Below are positions 41,260 to 48,500 of a stretch of 64,000 nucleotides of DNA, one piece after another. Source of the DNA: JANXQG01 sp963780045 (GTDB taxonomy: Bacteria > Planctomycetota > Planctomycetia > Pirellulales > Thermoguttaceae). Location: the NCBI GenBank assembly GCA_963780045.1, contig CAVZZZ010000001.1, forward strand, positions 3,658,001 to 3,722,000, given 5' to 3'. Each line of letters opens with the position of its first letter. Positions within the stretch are counted from its first letter, which is position 1. The notes beneath the pieces were generated by a model. That model was not told where the DNA came from, searched no databases, and saw nothing but the letters and a program-made list of their open reading frames with translations. The position numbers and the translations under genes were made by a program.

Positions 41260-41405
41260 GAGTAGTTCGACTTCCGTGCTCGGTCCGAGCGAAAAACGAG
41301 GGCTTTCGCCATTCGCGCGGCAGTCGCGCATCGACGCCGCCACCCGGTGCGCAAGCCGCTTGCGACATTGTAGCTTATCCTCCTATTCTACTATATTTCG
41401 GGCAA

Positions 41406-41435
41406 TTGACAAAGGCAACAAATGCCCGCTAAGAT
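41406..41435 (+). promoter_or_regulatory. Promoter of tRNA-Phe
   Basis: TTGACA, an 18-base spacer and TAAGAT lie 31 bases upstream of the mature tRNA 5' end, close to the housekeeping consensus. Confidence 0.65.
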
Positions 41436-41466
41436 GGTATTCCAGCCCGGCGATTGCCGTGCTTGC

Positions 41467-41539
41467 GGACAGGTAGCTCAGTTGGTAGAGCACAGGACTG
41501 AAAATCCTGGTGTCGCCGGTTCAATCCCGGCCCTGTCCA
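41467..41539 (+). tRNA. tRNA-Phe (GAA)
   Basis: A full cloverleaf is readable: acceptor GGACAGG with CCTGTCC and discriminator A, D arm GCTCAGTTGGTAGAGC, anticodon stem CAGGA/TCCTG with loop CTGAAAA (anticodon GAA at 41500-41502), variable GTGTC and T arm GCCGGTTCAATCCCGGC. No encoded CCA follows (AC TTG). 73 bases. Confidence 0.97.
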
Positions 41540-41602
41540 CTTGACAAGATTGGCCCTTGTCTCTTCCATCCTCCGACGACCCGAACCATCGAGACCTCGC
41601 CA

Positions 41603-42733
41603 ATGAACGCTGATTCGACAGGTTCCGACAAGCCGACTCCGTCGCAAGGCGAAACCACGGCGGGCGCTCCGCCTGCTCCCCGTAGTGCCGGGAACATGTT
41701 TTCCGTCAAACGCGTCCTTACGCTCGTGACACCGCTGGCGATCCTGGTCGCGGGGTTGCTACTCGGCAAGTATTGGGCGGAAGCGGCGGTGGAGCGGCGA
41801 ATAAGCCTCGAGGGCCTGGAGCGCAAGATCGGCATCGCCAATCCGATCCAGAACCGCCTCGCCGATCGCTTCGACGACGCCAACGGGGACCTCGTGGCCG
41901 ACGCGCCCAAGAACCCCAAGGACCTCTTGGACCCCGGCGTTATCACGTTCTCGTACATCGCCGGCGGCCATCCCAAGGACGAAGCCAAGGTGTGGACAAA
42001 ATGGTGCGACGAGTTGGCGAAGGCGACCGGAAAGCAAGTCAAGTATTTGCCCTTTGCGAAAACCGAAGAAGAACTAAAGGCCCTCAAGGATGGCCGCCTG
42101 CACGTCGCGGGACTCAATACCGGCGCAGTCCCGACGGCCGTCGACCAGTGCGGTTTCGTGCCTCTGTGTACGCTCGGACGGGCCGACGGCTTCGGGTATT
42201 CGATGCTGCTGATCGTGCCCGCAAAAAGCCCGATCAAGTCGCCGGCCGATCTTCGAGGGTGCAAGCTCGCGCTGACGGACGTTCATTCCAACTCCGGTTT
42301 CAAAGCGCCGATTGTGACCTTGCTTAACGAATTCGGCCTTCGGCCCTCGCGGGACTACGACTGGTACTTCACCTACAATCACGAAAAATCGATCGGTCTG
42401 GCGGCGAAGGGTGAATGCGAGGCCGCCGCCGTTGCCGGCAGCATCCTGGCATCTGAAATTAAGAAAGGAAATGTCAAGGAGGCGGACGTGCGCGTCATCT
42501 ACAAGTCGTCCAGGTTTCCGCCGGCGGCAATCGGCTGCCTCTACAACCTCCGGCCCGAGCTTGTCGCCAAAATCAAATCCGCGCTGTTGGCTTGCGATTG
42601 GAAAAAGGACGAACTGGCTGGACGACTCGGCGAAGGCGACGCGACGCAATTCGTGCCGATCAATTACCGCGACGCATTCGCCACCGTGCGGCAAATTGAC
42701 GACACGATGGGCATCCAGCACCACGTCCAGTAA
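41603..42733 (+). CDS. Membrane-anchored phosphate/phosphonate-type ABC substrate-binding protein (PhnD-like)
   Basis: A 376-residue protein. The ATG at 41603 is chosen because the longer frame (41510) would run into the tRNA gene. A cytoplasmic lead (~35 residues) is followed by a helix VLTLVTPLAILVAGLLLGKY, so it is probably tethered rather than free. The binding fold follows: GVITFSYIAGGHPKDEAKVW, KYLPFAKTEEELKALKDGRL, VAGLNTGAVPTAVDQCGFVP and LALTDVHSNSGFKAPIVTLL, the last matching the PhnD ligand-loop pattern (TSxSGxxxP). No ABC permease or ATPase gene is adjacent. The stop codon is three bases before bioB, so the two are almost certainly co-transcribed. Ligand unknown; phosphonate or phosphite is only the family default. 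Confidence 0.82.
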   Translation: MNADSTGSDKPTPSQGETTAGAPPAPRSAGNMFSVKRVLTLVTPLAILVAGLLLGKYWAEAAVERRISLEGLERKIGIANPIQNRLADRFDDANGDLVADAPKNPKDLLDPGVITFSYIAGGHPKDEAKVWTKWCDELAKATGKQVKYLPFAKTEEELKALKDGRLHVAGLNTGAVPTAVDQCGFVPLCTLGRADGFGYSMLLIVPAKSPIKSPADLRGCKLALTDVHSNSGFKAPIVTLLNEFGLRPSRDYDWYFTYNHEKSIGLAAKGECEAAAVAGSILASEIKKGNVKEADVRVIYKSSRFPPAAIGCLYNLRPELVAKIKSALLACDWKKDELAGRLGEGDATQFVPINYRDAFATVRQIDDTMGIQHHVQ

Positions 42734-42736
42734 TCT

Positions 42737-43780
42737 ATGGAAGCACTCGCAACAACACCGCACGTCGCTCCACCGGATGATGCGCCGGCGCCCGCATCGG
42801 GCCGATGGCACGAACTGGCCGACCGCGCTCTGGAGGGCCGGCTGCTCTCGCCCGATGATGGACTCGCCATCCTTCGCAGTCCGGACGACGAACTTTTGGA
42901 CCTCCTCTCGGCCGCTTATCGCGTCCGCCGGCGATGGTGGGCCAATCAGGTCCGTCTCAATTTTCTCATCAACGCCAAAAGCGGCTCGTGCGGCGAGGAC
43001 TGCGGCTACTGTTCCCAGTCCCACGTCTCCAAGACGGCCGATATCGCCCGCTACGCCCTGCTGCCGCCGGAGCAAATCCTCGACGGCGCACGCGCCGCGT
43101 TCGAGCGCAAGGCCAAGACCTACTGCATCGTCACCTCCGGCCGCGGACCCGGCCGGCGGGAGCTAGACCTTGTGGCGGATGTCGTGCCAAAGATCAAGCG
43201 GCAGTACAACATGGAAATCTGCGTCTCCTCGGGCCTTTTGGACCAGGAGCAAGCCCGGCGGCTGAAGGAGTCGGGCGTCGATCGCGTGAATCACAATCTT
43301 AATACCAGCCGCCGCTTCTATCCGCGAATCTGCACCACGCACACCTTCCAGGACCGGCTCGACACGCTTTGGGCCGCACGAAACGCCGGAATGGAAATCT
43401 GCTCCGGCGGCATCGTCGGCATGGGTGAGGACGACGCCGACGTGGTCGAGCTGGCCCTTGAGCTTGGCCGGCTTGGCGTCGAGGCCCTGCCGGTCAACTT
43501 CTTCACGCCGATCGAAGGCACGCCCCTCACCGCCGCGCGGCCAAAGCCGGTCACGCCGCGGTATTGCCTCAAGGCCTTGGCGTTGTTTCGGCTGGCGAAC
43601 CCGCGCTGCGACCTGCGTGCGGCGGCGGGCCGCGAGATCCACCTCGGCTGGATGCAGCCGCTGGCCCTCTACGCGGCCAATTCGATGTTCGTCGGCGACT
43701 ACCTCACGACCAAGGGCCAGCCGCCGACGGAGGACTATCGGATGATCGAGGAAATGGGGTTTGAAGTGGTGGAAGCATAA
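42737..43780 (+). CDS. bioB: Biotin synthase
   Basis: A 347-residue radical-SAM enzyme that inserts sulfur into dethiobiotin. The [4Fe-4S] SAM-binding motif is SCGEDCGYCSQS (Cys at the CxxxCxxC spacing). The [2Fe-2S] site residues are present: Cys in KTYCIVTSGRG, Cys in MEICVSSG, Cys in ICSGGIVGMGE, and Arg in AAGREIHLGW. NHNLNTSRRFYPRICTTHTF is the classic BioB segment. Length matches the family (about 330-350). The N-terminal ~70 residues include a helical lead with an Ala/Pro-rich start. It follows a binding-protein gene with a three-base gap; no other biotin genes (bioA, bioD, bioF) are in the window. Confidence 0.96.
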   Translation: MEALATTPHVAPPDDAPAPASGRWHELADRALEGRLLSPDDGLAILRSPDDELLDLLSAAYRVRRRWWANQVRLNFLINAKSGSCGEDCGYCSQSHVSKTADIARYALLPPEQILDGARAAFERKAKTYCIVTSGRGPGRRELDLVADVVPKIKRQYNMEICVSSGLLDQEQARRLKESGVDRVNHNLNTSRRFYPRICTTHTFQDRLDTLWAARNAGMEICSGGIVGMGEDDADVVELALELGRLGVEALPVNFFTPIEGTPLTAARPKPVTPRYCLKALALFRLANPRCDLRAAAGREIHLGWMQPLALYAANSMFVGDYLTTKGQPPTEDYRMIEEMGFEVVEA

Positions 43781-43896
43781 ACTCCAAATTGGAATAACGA
43801 AATAGGAATCGTCAAACGCGTTTTCCTGATTTCCGTCATTCGGCATTCGGATTTGTTTCGTATTTCGAGTTTGGTATTTGGGATTTCATCCCGCTC
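43781..43896. repeat. AT-rich intergenic repeat of ATTCGGCATTCG type
   Basis: Words such as AATAACGAAATAGGAATCG, CGTCATTCGGCATTCGG and TTCGTATTTCGAGTTTGG fill the gap between bioB and the sigma factor gene, matching the style of the repeat at 14,640-14,735. Confidence 0.5.
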
Positions 43897-44526
43897 ATGC
43901 CCTCCGACATCCCCAACGTCTCGACGCTGATCCAGCAGGCGCGGCAGGGCGACGCGAACTGTCGCGACCAGCTCTTCGCGCTCTGCCGCAGCTATCTGCA
44001 GATCGTCGCACGGGCGAAGGTGGAATCATCGCTGCGGGCAAAGGTCGACGCCTCCGACCTCGTACAGGAGACGCTCTTGGAGGCGTTTCGCGATTTCCAG
44101 CGATTCGGCGGCAATTCGGAGCAGGAGTGGCTGGCCTGGCTGAAGCGGATTCTGGCGCACAACGCGGCTGACTTCATCCGCCGCTACCGGGTCACGGCCA
44201 AGCGGCAGGCCCGCCGCGAGGTGCCGATCCGCGCGCCGCGCGATTCCACCGCCATGCACGGCGCGCCGGAGCCGGCGGCCCCCTGCCTTACGCCGAGTCA
44301 GGAATTCCTGCGGATCGACGACGAGCTGCGCGTCACCGCCGCGCTGGCCGAGCTGCCGCCCGACTACCAGGAAGTGATCGTGCTGCGGAACCTGCAGCGG
44401 TTGCCGTTCAACGAGGTGGCCGAGCGCATGGAGCGCAGCCGCCCGGCCGTGCAGATGCTCTGGATGCGTGCGATCAAGAAGCTGCAAGAGTCGCTGGGCG
44501 ACGCGGACGCGGGCGGTCAAGGGTGA
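43897..44526 (+). CDS. ECF-type RNA polymerase sigma factor (planctomycete STK-associated type)
   Basis: A 209-residue sigma-70 family protein with region 2 (CRSYLQIVARAKVESSLRAK, then VDASDLVQETLLEAFRDF) and region 4 (LAELPPDYQEVIVLRNLQRL, FNEVAERMERSRPAVQMLWM with the DNA-binding helix). The DASDLVQETLLEA wording and the ~60-residue linker with RRYRVTAKRQARREVP are typical of the sigma group that in planctomycetes is usually coupled to Ser/Thr kinases. No kinase follows directly; the nearest is on the other strand at 45.5-50.2 kb, which has its own sigma partner. It directs transcription of unknown targets. Confidence 0.88.
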   Translation: MPSDIPNVSTLIQQARQGDANCRDQLFALCRSYLQIVARAKVESSLRAKVDASDLVQETLLEAFRDFQRFGGNSEQEWLAWLKRILAHNAADFIRRYRVTAKRQARREVPIRAPRDSTAMHGAPEPAAPCLTPSQEFLRIDDELRVTAALAELPPDYQEVIVLRNLQRLPFNEVAERMERSRPAVQMLWMRAIKKLQESLGDADAGGQG

Positions 44527-44643
44527 GCGGCCCGCCTTAGTGCCGGCAAGGGAAGAGCGCTCTCCGGAGATTCCTTGACGTCGGTCGAATGCGGCGCCGA
44601 TTGGCTCGGCAGAAAGCAAAAATCGATCGAAGCGCGACGCCGG

Positions 44644-45079
44644 TCAATCTTCGATCAACTCGAACCGGGTAGCCAGCCGCTTCATATCGAAATTAATGCG
44701 AAAGCACTCAAAGAACCCCCTTCGCCCCAGTAGCTGCGAGGCGTCGGCGTCAGCGAAACAGATGGGAACGGCTACCGCCACGCCGATTTCCGGCACGAGC
44801 ATTTCGACTTCAAAGACGCGGGCCGGCACGGCGCATTCGGGCTTGGGGGAGATTCCATTCAGAGTGACCGGCTGGCCGGCGAGCCAATCCAGACCCAGCG
44901 AATCGCACAATCTCCGCGGCGCCATGCTGATGTCGGCGCCCGAATCAACAAGAAAATCTTCTTCGCAGAAATCGACCGCCGCGACTCACGAGGATGGCCT
45001 CAAGCGTTGGAACCAGCGGCGTGTCGACCTCGTCGGGATTTTCGAGGCTAGTCCAGGGACTTAGGAAGGACGTCGCCAT
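44644..45079 (-). pseudogene. Retropepsin-like aspartyl protease, one frameshift
   Basis: About 145 residues when repaired. The ATG 45077-45079 starts MATSFLSPWTSLENPDEVDT and VPTLEAILVS; after a frame change near 44,980 the other frame gives EDFLVDSGADISMAPRRLCD, containing the DSGA catalytic motif with flap-like NGISPKPECAVPARVFEVEM and the C-terminal LLGRRGFFECFRINF. This is the layout of single-domain bacterial retropepsins, which would work as dimers. The gene overlaps the end of the upstream 94-residue gene by 19 bases. The Asp motif is intact, so the break is either recent or a sequence error. Substrate unknown. Confidence 0.72.
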
Positions 45080-45345
45080 CGGATATTGATCCCGCGTTCC
45101 AGCTTTAGCTTCAAAGTGTATGAATCATCGAGATCGCCAAGCGCCTCGTCCAGCTCTACGAGTGTCGGCGCGGCGGCGACGACTTTGCAATCCCTGGCCG
45201 CAACCCACTGCCCGGCGTACTTTTTCAAGATTTCGGCAGGCAGGTTGTTCAAGAAGCGGCTAGTAGAATCGGTAGCCCGCAAGAACTCGGCCTGTTCCGG
45301 CGTCGGCGTCCATTTGCGAACCCTGGGATTTGACGTGAATGACAT
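45061..45345 (-). CDS. Small protein of unknown function upstream of the retropepsin
   Basis: A 94-residue protein: a Pro/Thr start (MSFTSNPRVRKWTPTPEQ), then AGQWVAARDCKVVAAAPTLV and ELDEALGDLDDSYTLKLKLE. The central block (Y/F-AGQWVA...G.VVA...) resembles DUF5678-like small proteins that lie beside retropepsins or PIN toxins; the match is by eye only. It overlaps the retropepsin start by 19 bases and is probably co-transcribed with it. Seven bases upstream ends a 13-codon reading frame that looks like the first strand of a PIN domain. Confidence 0.62.
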   Translation of the reverse strand: MSFTSNPRVRKWTPTPEQAEFLRATDSTSRFLNNLPAEILKKYAGQWVAARDCKVVAAAPTLVELDEALGDLDDSYTLKLKLERGINIRWRRPS

Positions 45346-45351
45346 GTTGTG

Positions 45352-45393
45352 CTATCCGACGAGGACACTCGCATCGACGACGATTCTAGTCAT
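45352..45393 (-). pseudogene. 13-codon remnant resembling a PIN-domain (VapC) N-terminus
   Basis: ATG 45391-45393, preceded by AAGGAAG, encodes MTRIVVDASVLVG and then TAG. The VVDASVLV core is exactly the first strand and first metal-binding Asp of VapC-type PIN nucleases. Nothing PIN-like follows. Either a chance match or the stump of a deleted toxin gene. Confidence 0.4.
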
Positions 45394-45552
45394 GGCGATT
45401 AATCTTCCTTTCAAACAATCTTACACGATTTCACGGTCCGTTTCAACTGAATATTCCTTTTCGCGCGAATCGCGAATTAATCTTGTCCGCACCCCTGCAC
45501 GGCTTGCCGCGAGAGAAAGCAATGCCGCTTTAGCTCTTTGGACCGCGGTGAT

Positions 45553-48500
45553 TTATCGAAGGCTCTTGTCTTTGGACTGCGCACGACTTATCGCCGCCGT
45601 TCCGCGCGGCCCCGACGTCGTTTCCTTGCCGACCGTCCATCGGTCGCCTGTGATCAGGTCATCGACCACCGTACCCGCGGGGAATACGACCTCGAGGTCT
45701 TTCCTCTTCACGCTTCCAAGCTTGATGTTCGCCGCCACGGTTTCGCGGAGATTGCCGAAGTTTTTTTCACGCGAAACGTCGTCCGTGGAGGAGAACGGGT
45801 CGTCCGCCTTGCCGCTATTGTTTTCGGAGTCCCAGACGATCTCTTCAAACATCGTGGGCATCCACGCGCCGTCAAACAATTCCGACGCGCTCACTTCAAT
45901 GAGTACATAGCCCTCCCTAGCGCGCACGGCGTCTTTCCTCTGCAGCCTCATTTTCCGCAGCATCCAGTCCTTGCCAAGGTCGAGCCACGCCGTGCCGGAG
46001 ACAGTTTCCTTCCTGCGCTGGTCTTTGTAGGCAAAGCCCACTTCGACGAGCCTGCTCTGCCGGTCGACGCCTCGGACGCGAAGGGCGCTCGCGTGATCGG
46101 TCAGGACTTTGTAGTAATCGTCAAACAGATGCTCGAAGCCGCCTAGGTACGAAGCGTAGCTGCACTCCGCGAGGATATTAGCAGCAGGATACTTGTCAAT
46201 GCGGGCGTGATCCTGTTGGCTCCCATTGGCGAGTTTCTCCCCAAAAAGATACCGGTTGACGCCCGACTCGGCGTCATGATTTCTGATTTCCACGCGCGGC
46301 TTGCGATGCTGGCGCGAGAGGGACCAGTTAGTCGCCTCGACCCGGTAGGAGCCTGCGATTCGCCGCAAATCGTATACGTGCGTACCAAACTCGCCGCACG
46401 AAAGCAAAGTAATCGGCCCGTCGACATAGTTCTTTCCGGGATCGCCCACTTTCGAGATGCAAGTGGTCGTGCTGAGCGACACGTTGCCGCACGCCCGCTG
46501 GATTTTTTTGATTCCTTCGATCATCGCCTCCTTCTGCTTCTCCTCTGGCAGCCGTGCAAAGCGCGCAATGTCCTCAGGCGACATCATCGGCCGGCCGCGA
46601 TTTGCAGGCGGGGCCACGTGTCTCAAGGCCTCCCAGCAGGCTTGAAACGAGTCCGCCGGGTTGGGCTCCTGCGAGACCGCAGAACCGCCCGGAGTGGTCA
46701 CGTCCGGTGGTCGAACGGTTCCTGACGACCTTTCCGCTCCCGGAACCTCTGCGTTCGTTCTCGGTTGTATGCGGGTTTCCGCTGCCCGCATCAGCGTGAC
46801 AGGCGGGGTTTTGCGGAGATCCGCGTTGAGCTTTTCTCTTTCCTGGTCCAACGCCTTCAGGCGGGCCTCCCTTTTGATCCGTTCTACTTGCTTGAGGTAG
46901 GTATTGACGACGACATTTACCAAGGCAACCGCTTCCTTTGGATCGGCACGGCCGCAACTCACTTCAATTAAGTCGGTCTTTTCGGGAAAGCTGACTCGCA
47001 GTTGGTGCCTCAGCCAATTCTCGGCATCGCCCGCGGCAATCGCCTGCTGAACGGAGGCAAGCTTGGCCAACTCTTGGTCTTGCAGAGCGGTGTGGAGCAC
47101 TAAGCGGCTCAGGAGAAGCTCCCGCTGCGTAAGTTTATAACTCTTAAGATAAGTCAAATCGAATCCTTGACGCGGCACGAGAAGTAAAGCGCTGGGAGTG
47201 TAACTTCCGTCTTTCAACACGGCCGAGGACGAACCACGAACAGGTTGCGAAACGGTTCCTGATGTCGTTTCTGCTCCGTTTTGCGACGTCTCGGCCCGCA
47301 CAACCGAGATCGCGACGGGCGCGGACTCCAGCGTTCCCTTCCAAATCCTCATAACGTCCATGCGCATGCCCAAATTGTTGTGCTGCGGCGGCTTGCTCTC
47401 CAACACGGCATGGAGGCGATATTCGCCCGGCCCTAGCGCGATGCGGAACTCCTTTGTATCCGGGCACCAGAAGTCGGCCAACCGCAGGCGAAGGCTGTAG
47501 GTTGATCCGGGGGCAACCGGCACCACGAAAGCATCGACCCGGCCGGCGACTCCGGGCGGGCCCATGAGTTCCAATTTCCTCGCCTTGCCCGCCGAGTCCG
47601 TCAGGACCAGGTGAACGGCATCGGGGAAGATCGCGCCGCCGTTGCCGAGCATGAACCCGAGGTTCAGCAGCAGGTCCTTTTGTTCTTTGTCCTTCCCGGC
47701 AGCTTCACGGCGGCGGAGATCAAGCGTGAACTCCGGCGACTCGTTGGATGTCCAAACCGTCTTGTCGGGCCGGAGGCGCATGCTCCAGCCGTCGTTCCAC
47801 TGGCCTTGCGGGACCTCATATCCGCGAATCGTTGATTTGGGAACGGTTCCTGACGGCTTTTTAACTTCGTAAAGGTTCGACGGCGTATTTGCCGCGCTAG
47901 GACCCGGACGGAACGCCCCGGTAGGGTCCGCCCAGCCGGCCACGGTTACGGAAACGGCGGGATCCTTAAGGAATTCTCGCAGTTTCTTCTCGATAGCCTT
48001 TTCTGCGGCTTCGAGCGACAGCCCTTGAACATTGAACCGCCCGTACTGAGGCCCGAGAGCGATGGTTCCCCTCGGTTCCACGGCACACATTCCGTCGATG
48101 GGCCAGTCCGGCGGCACTCCGGCCGCCGTGATATAGAGCAGGTCGTCGGGCTTAATCGTGTAGGGCGCTCGCGGAGCGGGAGCGGGACGCACGCGGCACG
48201 CCAGCGTCACCCAGGCCTTGGGATCTTTCAAAACAGCTTGCAGCTTCCTGTCAATCGCCCTCTGCGCTTCCTCCAGCGTCAAGCCCTTGAGTTGGACCCG
48301 CCCATATTCCGGCCCCAGCGCAACGGTCCCCTCGGCTTCGACAAGAAAGTAGTTGTCGATCGGTTGGTCTTGAGGCGCATCGGGAACACGAATCTGAAGC
48401 ACGTCGAAGGGAGCGATGGTGAATGGCAGTCGGGGAACAGCGGCCTCGTGCCAGGGCGGGTTCAAACGAGCCAAAGTCACTTGGACCTTGGGTTCTTGCC

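Noticed and set aside
41510..41602. Upstream extension of the PhnD-like protein into the tRNA
   Set aside because: The first 31 codons overlap the tRNA-Phe 3' half; the ATG at 41603 gives a normal lead and membrane helix.
46700..47870. Repeated AACGGTTCCTGA words in the kinase gene as a separate repeat family
   Set aside because: Three short copies (near 46,712, 47,251 and 47,847) encode SGTV in Ser/Thr/Pro-rich linkers; they are too short and degenerate to call as elements without a genome-wide count.
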